Shown: positions 1 through 15,780, counted from the first letter of the stretch. The stretch is 64,000 bases of DNA from Chamaelirium japonicum (GCA_947650365.1 CANTAL010000002.1:2797501-2861500), one strand, 5' to 3'. Notes: a model not told the origin generated them from the sequence alone. A program made the numbers and translations.

Positions 1-828
1 TGAATTAGAATGGATCTTACGAATGAATTAGAATGGAACGTATAGATTGTGCGAATGAATTAGAATGGATCGTACGAATGAATTAGAATGGATCGTACGA
101 ATGAATTAGAATGGATCGTACGAATGAAATAGAATGGATCATATGAATGAATTAGAATGGATACGTGCGAATGAATTAGAATTGATCGTACGAATGAATT
201 AGACTAGATTGTGCGAATGAATTAGAATGGATCGTAAAAATGAATTGGAATGGATACATTCGTGCGAATGAATTAGAATGGATCGTACGAATGAAATAGA
301 ATGGATCGTGCGAATGAATTAGAATGGATCGTACGAATGAATTAGAATGGATCGTACGAATGACTTAGAATGGATCGTTCGAATGAATTAGAATAGATTG
401 TGCGAATGAATTAGAATGGATCATACGAATGAATTAGAAAGGATACATTCGTGCGAATGAATTAGAATGGATCGTATGAGTGTGAATGAATTAGAATGGA
501 TTGTGCGAATGAATTAGAATGGATCGTACAAATGAATTAGAATGGATCGTACGAATGAATTAGAATGGATACATTCGTGCAAAAGAATTAGAATGGATTG
601 TATGAATGAATTAGAATGGATCGTTTGAGTGAATGCGAATGGATCGTGTAATTGAATTAGAATGGAATGAATTAGAATGGATTGAATTAGAATGAATCGT
701 ACGAATGAATTAGAATGGATCGTACGAATGAATTAGAATGGATCGTACGAATGAAATAGAATGGATCGTATGAATGAAATAGAATGGATCGTATGAATGA
801 ATTAGAATGGATACATTCGTGAGAATCC
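1..828 (+). repeat. Satellite block, plus orientation
   Basis: About 35 consecutive units read GAATGAATTAGAATGG on the plus strand. Variants include the 28-bp form with GATACATTCGTGC at about 240-270 and 560-590, and the GTTTGAGTGAATGCG form near 625. The block ends at a flip near 828, inside a GATACATTCGTG variant that runs directly into ATCCATTC. Confidence 0.9.
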
Positions 829-1267
829 ATTCTATTTCATTTGTACGATCCATTCTAATTCATTCGCACGATCCATTCTAATTCATTCATACGATCCAAT
901 TAGAATGGATCGTATGAATGAATTAGAATGGATCGTGCGAATGAATTAGAATGGATCGCATGAATCCATTCTATTTCATTCATACGATTCATATTAATGA
1001 ATTAGAATGGATCGTGCGAATGAATTAGAATGGATCGTACGAATGAGTAAGAATGGATCGTGCGAATGAATTAGAATGGATAGTACGAATGAAATAGAAT
1101 GGATTAGTACGAATGAATTAGTATGATCTATTCTTATTCATTCGCACAATCTATTCTAATTCATTCGTACGATCCATTCTAATTCATTCGCACGATCCAT
1201 TCTAATTCATTCATAGGATCCATTCTAACTCATTCGCACGATCCATTCTAATTCATTCGCACGATCC
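829..1267. repeat. Satellite, rapidly alternating short blocks
   Basis: Five short blocks alternate: minus about 829-897, plus about 898-964, minus about 965-993, plus about 994-1125 and minus about 1126-1267. Some blocks hold only one to three units, so the flips are close together and could form local foldbacks. Confidence 0.85.
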
Positions 1268-2950
1268 TACGAATGAATTAGAATGGATCGTATGAATGAA
1301 TTAGAATGGATCGTGCGAATGAATTAGAATGGATCGTACGAATGAATTAGAATAGATCGTACGAAGGAATTAGAATGGATCGTACGAATGAATTAGAATG
1401 GATACGAATGGATCGTATGAATGAATTAGAATGGATCGTATGAATGAAATAGAATGGATCGTACGAAGGAATTAGAATGGATCATATGAATGAATTAGAA
1501 TGGATCGTATGAATGAATTAGAATGGATCGTGCGAATAAATTAGAATGGATCGTATGAATGAATTAGAATGGATTGTACGAATGAATTAGAATGGATCGT
1601 GCGAATGAATTAGAATGGATCGTGCGAATGAATTAGAATGGATCGTACGAATGAATTAGAATGGATGGTACGAAGGAATTAGAATGGATCGTACGAATGA
1701 ATTAGAATGGATCGAACGAATGAATTAGAATGGATACGAATGGATCGTATGAATGAATTAGAATGGATCGTACGAATGAAATAGAATGGATCGTACGAAG
1801 GAATTGGAATGGATCATATGAATGAATTAGAATGGATCGTATGAATGAATTAGAATGGATCGTGCGAATAAATTAGAATGGATCGTATGAATGAATTAGA
1901 ATTGATCGTACGAATGAATTAGAATAGATTGTGCGAATGGATTAGAATGGATCATACGATTGAGTAAGAATGGATTGTACGAAGAAATAGAATACATCGT
2001 ACGAATGAATTAGAATGGATCGAATGAATGAATTAGAATGGATCGTGCGAATGAATTAGAATGGATCGTACGAATGAATTAGAATGGATCATATGAATGA
2101 ATAAGAATGGATCGTAGTAATGAATTAGAATAGATCGTACGAATGAAATAGACTGGATTGTACGAATGAGATAGAATGGATCGTACGAATGAATTAGAAT
2201 GGATACATTCATGCGAATGAATTAGAATGGATCATACGAATGAATTAGAATGGATTCATTCGTGCGAATGAATTAGAATGGATCGTACGAATGAGTAAGA
2301 ATGGATCGTACGAATGAATTAGAATGGATTGAATTAGAATGAATCGTATGAATGAATTAGAATGGATCGTACGAATGAATTAGAATGGATCGTACGAATG
2401 AATTAGAATGGATGGAATTAGAATGAATCGTACGAATGAATTAGAATGAATCATACCGTACGAATGAATTAGAATGGATTATACGAAGGAATTAGAATGG
2501 ATCGTACGAATGAATTAGAATGGATCGTACGAATGAATTAGAATGGATCGTACGAAGGAATTAGAATGGATCGTACGAAGGAATTAGAATGGATAGTACG
2601 AATGAATTAGAATGGATCGTACGAATGAATTAGAATGGATCGTACGAATGAATTAGAATGGATCGTACGAATGAATTAGAATGGATTGTACGAATGAATT
2701 AGAATGGATCGTGCGAATGAATTAGAATGGATCGTACGAATGAATTAGAATCGATTGTGCGAATGAATTAGAATGGATCGTACGAATGAATTAGAATGGA
2801 TCGTATGAATGAATTAGAATGGATCGCATGCATGAATTAGAATGGCTCGTGCGAATGAATTAGAATGGATCGTACGAATGAATTAGAATGGATCGTACGA
2901 AGGAATTAGAATGGATCGTATGAATGAATTAGAATGGATCATCCGAATGA
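1268..2950 (+). repeat. Satellite block, plus orientation
   Basis: About 70 plus-strand units. A short composite variant (GAATGGATTGAATTAG, then GAATGAATCGTAC, then GAATGAATCATACCGTAC) lies at about 2320-2462. The block ends in a perfect 10-bp palindrome, ATGAATTCAT at 2947-2956, where the orientation flips. Confidence 0.9.
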
Positions 2951-4810
2951 ATTCATACGATCCATTCTATTTCATTCGTACGATCCATTCTATTTCATTC
3001 GTACGATCCATTCTTACTCATTCGTACGATCCATTCTAATTCATTTGCATGATCCATTCTAATTCATTCATACGATCCATTCTAATTCCTTCGTACGATC
3101 CATTCTAATTCATTCGTACGATCCATTCTAATTCATTCGCACGATCCATTCTAATTCATGCATACGATCCATTCTAATTCATTACTACGATCCATTCTAA
3201 TTCATTCGTACGATCCATTCTAATTCCTTCGTATGATCCATTCTAATTTATTCGCACGATCCATTCTAATTCATTCGTACGATCCATTCTAATTCATTCG
3301 TACGATCCATTCTAATTCATTCGCACGAATGTATCCATTCTAATTCATTCGTACAATCCATTCTTACTCATTCGTAATAAATTAGAATGGATACATTCGT
3401 GCAAAAGAATTAGAATGGATTGTATGAATGAATTAGAATGGATCGTGCAAATGAATTAGAATGGATTGTGCGAATGAATTAGAATGGATCGTACGAATGA
3501 ATTAGAATAGATCGTACGTATGAATTAGAATGGATACATTCGTGCGAATGAATTAGAATGGATCGTGCGAATGAATTTGAATGGATCGTACGAATGAATT
3601 AGAATGGATCGTACAAAGAAATTAGAATGGATACACGATCCAGATCCATTCTAATTCATTCGCACGATCAATTCTAATTCGTTCGTACGATCCTTTCTAA
3701 TTCATTCGTACGATCCATTCTAACTCATTCGCACGATCCATTCTAATTCAATCGCACGATCCATTCTAATTCATTCGCACGATCCATTCTAATTCATTCA
3801 TACGATCCATTCTATTTCATTCGTACGATCCATTCTTACTCATTCGTACGATCCATTCTAATTCATTTGCACAAAGGTATCCATTCTAATTCATTCGTAC
3901 TATCTATTCTAATTCCTTCGTACGATCCATTCTAATTCATTCGAACGATCCATTCTAAGTCATTCGTACGATCCATTCTAATTCATTCGTACGATCCATT
4001 CTAATTCATTCGCACGATCCATTCTTACTCATGCGAATGAATTAGAATGGATCGTATGAATGAATTAGAATGGATTGAATTAGAATGAATCGTACGAATG
4101 AATTAGAATGGATCGTATGAATGAATTAGAATGGATCGTACGAATGAATTAGAATGGATCGTGCTAATGAATTAGAATGGATTGTGCGAATGAATTAAAA
4201 TGGATCGTATGAATGAAATAGAATGGATCGTATGAATTAGAATCAATCGTACGAATGAAATAGAATGGATCGTACGAATGAATTAGAATAGATTGTGCGA
4301 ATGGATTAGAATGGATCATACGAATGAATTAGAATGGATCGTACGAATGAATTAGAATGGATTGAATTAGAATGAATCGTACGAATGAATTAGAATGGAT
4401 CGTATGAATGAATTAGAATGGATCGTACGAATGAATTAGAATGTATCGTAGTAATGAATTAGAATGGATCATACGAAGGAATTAGAATGGATCGTACGAA
4501 TGAATTAGAATGGATCGTACGAATGAATTAGAATGGATCGTACGAAGGAATTAGAATGGATCGTACGAAGGAATTAGAATGGATAGTACGAATGAATTAG
4601 AATGGATACCTTCGTGCAAATGAATTAGAATGGATCGTACGATTGAGTAAGAATGGATCGTACGAATGAAATAGAATGGATCGTATGAATGAATTACAAT
4701 GGATCGTGCGAATGAATTAGAATGGATCGTACGAATGAATTAGAATAGATTGTGCGAATGAATTATAATGGATCGTGCGAATGAATTAGAATGGATCGTA
4801 CGAATGAATT
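2951..4810. repeat. Satellite, four alternating blocks
   Basis: Minus about 2951-3372, plus about 3373-3640, minus about 3641-4031, plus about 4032-4810. The plus-to-minus flip near 3640 reads GATACACGATCCAGATCC, a junction form seen again near 7064. The flip at 4804-4813 is again the palindrome ATGAATTCAT. Confidence 0.85.
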
Positions 4811-6573
4811 CATTTGCACGAAGGTATCCATTCTAATTCATTCGTACTATCCATTCTAATTCATTCATACGACCCATTCTATTTCATTCGTACGATCCAT
4901 TCTAATTCATTCGCACGATCCATTCTAATTCATTCGCACGATCCATTCTAATTCATTCATACGATCCATTCTATTTCATTCGTACGATCCATTCTTACTC
5001 ATTCGTACGATCCATTCTAATTCATTTGCACGAAGGTATCCATTCTAATTCATTCGTACTATCCATTCTAATTTCTTCGTACGATCCATTCTAATTCCTT
5101 CGTACGATCCATTCTAATTCATTCGTACGATCCATTCTAATTCATTCGTACGATCCATTCTAATTCCTCCGTATGATCCATTCTAATTCATTCGTACAGT
5201 ATGATTCATTCTAATTCATTCGTACGATTCATTCTAATTCAATCCATGCTAATTCATTCGTACGATCCATTCTAATTCATTCATACGATCCATCCTAATT
5301 CATTCGCATGAATGTATCCATTCTAATTCATTCGTACAATCCATTCTATTTCATTCGTACGATCCATTCTTACTCATTCGTACGATCCATTCGTATCCAT
5401 TCGAATTCATTCGTACGATCTATTATAATTCATTCGTACGATCCATTCTAATTCATTCGCACGAATGTATCCATTCTAATTCATTCGTACAATCCATTCT
5501 ATTTCATTCGTACGATCCATTCTTACTCATTCGTACGATCCATTCGTATCCATTCTAATTCATTCGTACAATCTATTCTAATTCATTCGTACGATCCATT
5601 CTAATTCATTAATACAATCCAATCTAATTCATTCATACGATCCATTCTAATTCATTCGTACGATTCATTCTAATTCATTCGCACGATCCATTCTAATTCA
5701 TTCGCACGATCCATTCTAATTCATTCACACGATCCAATCTTACTCATTCGTACGATCCATTCTAATTCATTTGCACGAAGGTATCCATTCTAATTCATTC
5801 GTACTATCCATTCTAATTCCTTCGTACGATCCATTCTAATTCCTTCGTACGATCCATTCTAATTCCTTCGTATGATCCATTCTAATTCATTCGTATGATC
5901 CATTCTAATTCCTTCATATGATCCATTCTAATTCATTCGTACGGTATGATTCATTCTAATTCATTCGTACGATTCATTCTAATTCAATCCATTCTAATTC
6001 ATTCGTACGATCCATTCTAATTCATTCGTACGATCCAGTCTTATTCATTCGTACGATTCATTCTAATTCAATCCATTCTAATTCATTCGTACGATCCATT
6101 CTTACTCATTCGCACGATCCATTCTAATTCATTCGTACGATCCATTCTAATTCATTCGTACTATCCATTCTAATTCCTTCGTACGATCCATTCTAATTCA
6201 TTCGTACGATCCATTCTAATTCATTCGTACAATCCATTCTAATTCATTCGCACGAACCATTCGCATTCACTAGAACGATACATTCTAATTCATTCATATG
6301 ATCCATTCTAATTCATTCGCACGAATGTATCCATTCTAATTCATTCGTACGATCCATTCTTACTCATTCGTACGATCCATTCTAATTCATTCGTTCGATC
6401 CATTCTAATTCATTCGTACGATCCATTCTAATTCATTCGTACGATCCAGTCTTATTCATTCGTACGATTCATTCTAATTCAATCCATTCTAATTCATTCG
6501 CACGATCCATTCTAATTCATTCATACGATCCATTCTATTTCATTCGTACGATCCACTCTAATTCTTTTGCACG
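4811..6573 (-). repeat. Satellite block, minus orientation
   Basis: About 75 units read as CCATTCTAATTCATTCG on the plus strand. The composite variant occurs twice (GTATGATTCATTC followed by CGATTCATTCTAATTCAATCC, near 5197 and 5942). Several longer variants carry GAAGGTATCC or GAATGTATCC. Confidence 0.9.
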
Positions 6574-7350
6574 AATATATCGAACGAATGAATTAGAATG
6601 GATCGTACAAATGAATTAGAATGGATCGAATGAATGAATTAGAATGGATCGTACGAATGAGTAAGAATGGATCGTACGAATGAATTAGAATGGATACATT
6701 CGTGCGAATGAATTAGAATGGATCATATGAATGAATTAGAATGTATCGTTCTAGTGAATGCGAATGGTTCGTGCGAATGAATTAGAATGGATTGTACGAA
6801 TGAATTAGAATGGATCGTACGAATGAATTAGAATGGATCGTACGAAGGAATTAGAATGGATAGGACGAATGAATTAGAATGGATCGTACGAATGAATTAG
6901 AATGGATCGTGCGAATGAGTAAGAATGGATCGTACGAATGAATTAGAATGGATTGAATTAGAATGAATCGTACGAATGAATTAGAATGGATCGTACGAAT
7001 GAATTAGAATGGATCGTGCGAATGAATTTGAATGGGTCGTTCGAATGAATTAAAATGGATACACGATCCAGATCCATTCTAATTCATTCATACGATCCAT
7101 TCTAATTCATTCATACGATCGTACGAAGGAAATTGAATGGATCATGCGAATGAATTAGAATTTGGATCGTACAAAGGAATTAGAATGGATCGTATGAATG
7201 AATTCGAATGTATCCTTTCTAATTCATTTGTACGATCCATTCTAATTCATTCGTACGATCCATTCTAACTCATTCGTATGATCCATTCTAATTCATTCGC
7301 ACGATCCTACGAATGAATTAGAATAGATTGTGCGAATGAATTAGAATGGA
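6574..7350. repeat. Satellite, mixed orientation
   Basis: Plus about 6574-7064, then short minus, plus, minus and plus blocks up to 7350. One flip (near 7205) goes through GAATTCGAATGTATCC, so the AATT core of the unit sits at the junction. Confidence 0.85.
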
Positions 7351-8373
7351 TCTGGATCGTGTATCCATTCTAATTCATTCGTACGACCCATTCTAATTCA
7401 TTCGTACGATCCATTCTAATTCATTCATACGATCCATTCTATTTCATTCGTACGATCCATTCTTACTCATTCGTACGATCAATTCTAATTCATAAGCATG
7501 ATCCATTCTAATTCATTCGTACGATCTATTCTATTTCATTCATACAATCCATTCTTACTCAATCGTACGATCCATTCTAATTCATACGATGCATTCTAAT
7601 TCATTCACACGAATGTATCCATTCCAATTCATTCGTACGATCCATTCTAATTCATTCGCACAATCTATTCTAATTCATTCGTACGATCAATTCTAATTCA
7701 TTAGCATGATCCATTCTAATTCATTCGTACGATCTATTCTATTTCATTCGTACAATCCATTCTTACTCAATCGTATGATCCATTCTAATCCATTCGCACA
7801 ATCTATTCTAATTCATTCGTACGATCCATTCTAATTCATACGATTCATTCTATTTCATTCATACGATCCATTTTACTTCATTCGCACGATCCATTCTAAT
7901 TCATTCGTACTATCCATTCTAATTCATTCGTGCTATCCATTCTAATTCCTTCGTACGATCCTTTCTAATTCCTTCGTACGATCCATTCTAATTCATTCGT
8001 ACGATCCATTCTAATTCATTCGTACGATCCATTCTAATTCATTCGTACGATTCATTCTAATTCAATCCATTCTAATTCATTCGTACGATCCATTCTTACT
8101 CATTCATGCGATCCATTCTAATTCATTCGCACGAATGAATCCAGTCTAATTCATTCGTATGATCCATTCTAATTCATTCGCATGAATGTATCCATTCTAA
8201 TTCATTCGTACGATCCATTCTATCTCATTCGTACAATCCATTCTATTTCATTCGTACGATCCATTCTAATTCATTCGCACGATCCATTCTAATTTATTCG
8301 CATGATCCATTCTAATTCATTCGTACGATCGATTCTAATTCATTCATACGATCCATTCTAATTTTTTCGCACG
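7351..8373 (-). repeat. Satellite block, minus orientation
   Basis: About 44 minus units with frequent GCAC and ATAC forms in place of GTAC. Starts after the junction GATCTGGATCGTGTATCC and ends where CGCACGATTAGAATGG restores the plus reading. Confidence 0.88.
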
Positions 8374-9643
8374 ATTAGAATGGATCGTGTGAATGAATTA
8401 GATTGGATCGTATAAATGAATTAGAATGGATCGTACGAATGAATTAGAATGGATCGTGCTAATGAATTAGAATGGATCGTGCGATACATTCGTGCGAATG
8501 AATTAGAATGGATCATACGAATGAATTAGAATGGATTCATTCGTGCGAATGAATTAGAATGGATCGTACGAATGAGGACGAATGACTTAGAATGGATCGT
8601 ACGAAGGAATTAGAATGGATCGTACGAAGGAATTAGAATGGATAGTACGAATGAATTAGAATGGATACCTTCGTGCAAATGAATTAGAATGGATCGTACG
8701 AATGAGTAAGAATGGATCATACGAATGAAATAGAATGGATCGTATGAATGAATTAGAATGGATCGTGCGAATGAATTAGAATGGATCGTACGAATGAATT
8801 AGAATGGCTCGTACGAATGAATTAGAATGGATCGTGCGAATGAATTAGAATGGATCCTACGAATGAATTAGAATAGATTGTCCGAATGAATTAGAATGGA
8901 TCTGGATCGTGTATCCATTCTAATTCATTCGTACGACCCATTCTAATTCATTCGCACGATCCATTCTAATTCATTCGTACGATCCATTCTAATTCATTCG
9001 TCCGTATGGATCGTACGATTCATTCTAATTCAATCCATTCTAATTCATTCATACGATCCATTCTATTTCATTCGTACGATCCATTCTAATCCATTCGCAC
9101 AATCTAGTCTAATTCATTCGTACGATCCATTCTAATTCATTCGTACGATCCATTCTAATTCATTCGCACAATCTATTCTAATTCATTCGTACGATCCATT
9201 CTAATTCATTCGCACGATCCATTCTAATTCATTCATACGATCCATTCTAATTCATTCGTACGAATGAGTAAAAATGGATCGTACGAATGAAATAGAATGG
9301 ATTGTACGAATGAATTAGAATGGATACATTCGTGCGAATGAATTAGGATGGATCGTATGAATGAATTAGAATGGATCGTACGAATGAATTAGCATGGATT
9401 GAATTAGAATGAATCGTACGAATGAATTAGAATGAATCATACCATACGAATGAATTAGAATGGATCATACGAAGGAATTAGAATGGATCGTACGAATGAA
9501 TTAGAATGGATCATACGAATGAATTAGAATGGATCGTACGAATGAATTAGAATGGATCGTATGAATGAATTAGATTGGATGGTGCGAATGAATTAGAATA
9601 TAGATCGTATGAATGAATTAGAATGGATCGTACGAATGAATTC
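8374..9643. repeat. Satellite, plus/minus/plus
   Basis: Plus about 8374-8908, minus about 8909-9262, plus about 9263-9643. The first junction repeats the form GATCTGGATCGTGTATCC seen at 7350. The minus-to-plus flip is the perfect palindrome CATTCGTACGAATG at 9253-9266. Confidence 0.87.
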
Positions 9644-10850
9644 GAATGTATCCTTTCTAATTCATTCATACGATCAATTCTAATTCATTCGTACGATCCA
9701 TTCTAATTCATTCGCACGATCCATTCTAATTCATTAATACGATCCATTCTAATTCATTCACACTCATACGATCCATTCTAATTTATTCGCACGATACATT
9801 CTAATTCATTCGCACGATCCATTCTAATTCATTCATACGATCCATTCTAATTCATTCCTACGATCCATTCTAATTCATTCGTACGATCCATTCTAATTCA
9901 TTCGCACAATTTATTCTAATTCATTCGTACGATCCATTCTAATTCATTCGCACGATCCATTCTAATTCATTCATACGATCCATTCTATTTCATTCGTACG
10001 ATCCATTCTTACTCATTCGTACGATCCATTCTAATTCATTTGCACGAAGGTATCCATTCTAATTCATTCGTACTATCCATTCTAATTACTTCGTACGATC
10101 CCTTCTTATTCCTTCGTACGATCCATTCTTTTTCATTCGTACGATCCATTCTTACTCATTCGTACGATCCAGTCTAATTCATTTGCACGAAGTTATCCAT
10201 TCTAATTCATACAATCCATTCTAATTCATTCATACGATCCAATCTAATTCATTCATACGATCCATTCTAATTCATTCGCACGAATGTATCCGTTCTAATT
10301 CATTCGTACGATCCATTCTAATCCATTTGTACGAATGTATCCACTCTAATTCATTCATACGATCCATTCTAATTCATTCGTACGAATGTTTCCATTCTAA
10401 TTCATTCGCACGATCCATTCTAATTTATTCGTACGATCGATTCTAATTAATTCATACGATCCATTCTAATTCATTCGCACGAATGTATCCATTCTAATTC
10501 ATTCGTACGATCCATTCTAATTCATTCGCACAATCTATTCTAATTCATTCATACGATCCATTTTAATTTATTCGCACGATCCATTCTAATTCATTCATAC
10601 GATCCATTCTACTTCATTCATATGATCCATTCTAATTCATTCGCACGATCCATTCTTACTCATTCGTACGATCCATTCTAATTCATTCACACGATCCATT
10701 CTAATTCATTAATACGATCCATTCTAATTCATTCGCACGATCCATTCTAATTCATTCACACTCATACGATCCATTCTAATTCATTCGCACGAATGTATCC
10801 TTTGTAATTCATTCGTACGATTCATTCTAATTCAATCCATTCTAATTCAT
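9644..10850 (-). repeat. Satellite block, minus orientation
   Basis: About 52 minus units. It enters through GAATTCGAATGTATCC and leaves through TAATTCATTAGAATGG. It includes the longer CATTCACACTCATACG variant near 9765 and 10755. Confidence 0.88.
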
Positions 10851-11465
10851 TAGAATGGATCGTATGAATGAATTAGAATGGATCGTACGAATGAATTAGA
10901 ATGGATCGTACGAATGAATTAGAATGGATCGTGCGAATAAATTAGAATGGATTGTATGAGTGTGAATGAATTAGAGTGGATCGTGCGAATGAATTAGAAT
11001 GGATCGTATTAATGAATTAGAATGGATCGTGCGAATGAATTAGAATGGATCGTACGAATGAGTAAGAATGGATCGTGCGAATGAATTAGAATGGATCATA
11101 TGAATGAATTAGAATGGATCGTATGAATGAATTAGAATGGATCGTGCGAATAAATTAGAATGGATCGTATGAATGAATTAGAATAGATTGTGCGAATGAA
11201 TTAGAATGGATCGTACGAATGAATTAGAATGGATACATTCGTGTGAATGAATTAGAATGGATCATATGAATGAATTAGAATGGATCGTTTGAGTGAATTA
11301 GAATAGATTGTGCGAATGAATTAGAATAGATCGTACGAATGAATTAGAATGGATCGTGCGAAAAAATTAGAATGGATCGTATGAATGAATTAGAATGGAT
11401 CGTGCGAATGAATTATAATATAGATCGTACGAATGAATTAGAATGGATCGTACGAATGAATTCGA
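10851..11465 (+). repeat. Satellite block, plus orientation
   Basis: About 26 plus units, including the GTATGAGTGTGAATG long variant, ending in a GAATTCGAATGTATCC junction like those at 7205 and 9643. Confidence 0.88.
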
Positions 11466-12152
11466 ATGTATCCTTTCTAATTCATTCGTACGATCCATTC
11501 TAATTCATTCGTACGATCCATTCTAATTCATTCGTACGATCCATTCTAATTCATTCGTACGATCCATTCTAATTCATGCGCATGATCCATTCTAATTCAT
11601 TCGTACGATTCATTCTAATTCAATCCATTCTAATTCATTCGTACAATCCATTCTTACTCATTCGTACGATCCATTCTAATTCATTCGCACGATCCATTCT
11701 AATTCATTAATACGATCCATTCTAATTCATTCGCATGATCCATTCTAATTCATTCACACAGTCAATTCTATTTCATTCGTACGATCCATTCTAATTCATT
11801 CGCACGATCCATTCTAATTCATTCATACGATCCATTCTAATTCATTCATACGATCCATTCTAATTCCTTCGCACAATCCATTCTAATTCATTCGCACGAT
11901 CCATTCTAATTCATTCGCATGATCCATTCTAATTCATTCGTACGATCGATTCTAATTCATTCATATGATCCATTCTCATTCATTCGCACGAATGTATCGA
12001 TTCTAATTCATTCGTACGATCCATTCTAATTCATTCGCACAATCTATTCTAATTCATCCATACGATCCATACTAATTCATTCATACAATCCATTCTAATT
12101 CGTTTGTACGATCCTTTCTAATTCCTTCGTACGATCCATTCTATTTCATTCG
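11466..12152 (-). repeat. Satellite block, minus orientation
   Basis: About 30 minus units with GTAC, GCAC and ATAC variants interspersed. No other sequence is present. Confidence 0.88.
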
Positions 12153-14003
12153 TACCAATGAATTAGAATGGATCGTACGAATGAATTAGAATGGATCGTA
12201 CGAATGAATTAGAATGCATTCATTCGTGCGAATGAATTAGAATAGATCGTACGAATGAGTAAGAATGGATCGTACGAATGAATTAGAATGGATTGAATTA
12301 GAATGAATCGTACGAATGAATTAGAATCGATCGTACGAATGAATTAGAATGGATCGTACGAATGAATTAGAATGGATTGAATTAGAATGAATCGTACGAA
12401 TGAATTAGAATGAATCATACCGTACGAATGAATTAGAATGGATCAAACGAAGGAATTAGAATGGATCGGGCGAATAAATTAGAATGGATCGTACGAATGA
12501 ATTAGAATAGATTGTACGAATGAATTAGAATGGATCGTACGAATGAATTAGAATGGATCGTACGAATGAATTAGAATGGATCGTATGAATGAATTAGAAT
12601 GGATCGTGCGAATGAATTAGAATGGATCGTACGAATGAAATAGAATGGATTCGCACGAATGTATTCATTCTTATCCATTCGTACGATCCATTCTAATTCA
12701 TTCGTACAATCCATTCTAATTCATTCGCACGATCCATTCGCATTCACTCAAACGATCCATTCTAATTCTTTCATACGATCCATTCTAATTCATTCGTACG
12801 ATCCATTCTAATTCATTCGTACGATCCATTCTAATTCATTCGCACGATCCATTCTATTTCATTCATACGATCCATTCTTACTCATTCGTACGATCCATTC
12901 TAATTCATTCGTACGATCCATTCTAATTCATTCGCACGTCCATTCTAATTCATTCGTACGATCCATTCTAATTCATTCGCACGATCCAATCTAATTTATT
13001 CGTACGATCCATTCTAATTCATTCAAACATGTACGAATGAATTAGAATGGATACATTCGTGCGAATGAATTAGAATGGATCGTATGAATGAATTAGATTG
13101 GATCGTATGCATGAATTTGAATGGATCGTGCGAATGAATTGGAATGGATCGTACGAATGAATTACAATGGATCGAACGAATGAATTAGAATGGATACATT
13201 CGTGCAAAAGAATTAGCATGGATAGTATGAATGAATTAGAATGGATCATACGAATGAATTAGAATGGATCGTACGAATGAATTAGAATGGTTCGAATTAG
13301 AATGGATCGTGCGAATGAATTAGAATATGGATCGTACGAATGAATTAGAATGGATCGTGCGAATGAATTAGAATGGATCGTACGAATGAATTAGAATAGA
13401 TTGTGCGAATGAATGAGAATGGATCGTACGAATGAATTAGAATGGATCGTACGAATGAATTAGTATGGATCGTACGAATGAATTGGAATGGATACATTCG
13501 TGCGAATGAATTAGAATGGATCGTATGAATGAATTAGATTGGATCGTATTAATGAATTAGAATGGATCGTGCGAATGAATTAGAATGGATCGTACGAATG
13601 AATTAGAATGGATAGATTCATGCGAATGAATTTGAATGGATCATACGAAGGAATTAGAATGGATCGTACGAATGAATTAGAATGGATCGTACTAATGAAT
13701 TAGAATGGATCGTACGAAGGAATTAGAATGGATCGTACGAAGGAATTAGAATGGATAGTACGAATGAATTAGAATGGATACCTTCGTGCAAATGAATTAG
13801 AATGGATTGTACGATTGAGTAAGAATGGATCGTACGAATGAAATAGAATGGATCGTATGAATGAATTAGAATGGATCGTGCGAATGAATTAGAATGGATC
13901 GTACGAATGAATTAGAATAGATACATTCGTGCAAAAGAATTAGAATGGATTGTATGAATGAATTAGAATGGATCGTGCGAATGAATTAGAATGGATTAGA
14001 ATG
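12153..14003. repeat. Satellite, plus/minus/plus
   Basis: Plus about 12153-12650 (with a composite variant at about 12285-12424), minus about 12651-13030, plus about 13031-14003. The first flip reads GGATTCGCACGAATG, a near-palindrome. Confidence 0.86.
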
Positions 14004-15780
14004 AATCCATTCTTACTCATTCGTACGATCCATTCTTACTCATTCGTACTATCCATTCTAATTCATTCGTACTATCCATTTCTAATTCCTTCGTACGATC
14101 CATTCTAATTCCTTCGTACGATCCATTCTAATTCATTCGTACGATCCATTCTAATTCATTCGTACGATCCATTCTAATTCCTTCGTATGATCCATTCTAA
14201 TTCATTCGTACGGTATGATTCATTCTAATTCATTCGTACGATTCATTCTAATTCCATCCATTCTAATTCATTTGTACGATCCATTCGAATTCATTCGTAC
14301 GATCCATTCTAATTCATTCGTACGATTCATTCTAATTCAATCCATTCTAATTCATTCGTATGATCCATTCTTACTCATTCGTACGATCCATTCTAATTCA
14401 TTCGCACGAATGAATCCATTCTAATTCATTCGTATGATCCATTCTAATTCATTCGCATGAATGTATCCATTCTAATTCATTCGTATGATCCATTCTATCT
14501 CATTCGTACAATCCAGTCTATTTCATTCGTACGATCCATTCTAATTCATTACTACGATCCATTCTAATTCATTCATACGATCCATTCTAATTCATTCGCA
14601 CGATCCATTCTAATTCATTCATACGATCCATTCTAATTCATTCGTACGATCTATTCTATTTCATTCGTACAATCCATTCTTACTCAATCGTATGATCCAT
14701 TCTAATCCATTCGCACAATCTATTCTAATTCATTCGTACGATCCATTCTAATTCATTCATACGATCCATTCTAATTTATTCGCACGATCCATTCTAATTC
14801 ATTCATACGATCCATTCTAATTCATTCATATGATCCATTCTAATTCCTTCGTACGATCCATTCTATTTCATTCGTACGATCCATTCTAATTCATTCATAC
14901 GATCCATTCGTAATCATTCTAATTCATTTGTACGATCCATTCTAATTCATTCGTACGATCAATTCTAATTCCTTCGTACGATCCATTCTAATTCATTCGT
15001 ACGATCCATTCTAATTCATTCGCACTATCCATTCTAATTCATTCGCACGATCCATTCTAATTCATTCGTACGATCCATTCTAATTCATTCATACGATCCA
15101 TTCTAATTTATTCGTACGATCCATTCTAATTCATTCATATGATCCATTCTAATTCCCTCGTACGATCCATTCGAATTCATTCATACGATCCATTCTAATT
15201 TATTCACACGATCCATTCTAATTCATTCATACGATCCATTCTAATTCATTCGCACGATCCATTCTAATTCATTCGTACGATCCATTCTATTTCATTCATA
15301 CGATCCATTCTAATTCATTCATACGATCTATTCTAATTCTTTCGCACGAATGCATCCATTCTAATTCATTCGTACGATCCATTCTAATTCATTCGCACTA
15401 TCCATTCTAATTCATTCATACAATCCATTCTAATTCTTTTGCACGAATGTATCCATTCTAATTCATTCGTTTGATCCATTCTAATTCATTCGTACGATCC
15501 ATTCTAATTCATTCGGACGATCCATTCTAATTCATGCATACGATCCAATCTAATTCATTCATACGATCCATTCTAATTCATTCGTACGGTCCATTCTAAT
15601 TCATTTGTACGAATGTATCCACTCTAATTCATTCATACGATCTATTCTAATTCATTCGCACGAATGTATCCATTCCAATTCATTCGTACGATCCATTCTA
15701 ATTCATTCGCACAATCTATTCTAATTCATTCGTACGATCAATTCTAATTCATTAGCATGATCCATTCTAATTCATTCGTA
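14004..15780 (-). repeat. Satellite block, minus orientation
   Basis: About 77 minus units. The composite variant lies at about 14208-14270 and again near 14320. Stretches of this block translate without stops for up to about 70 codons, but only as the repeat read through (see rejected items). Confidence 0.9.
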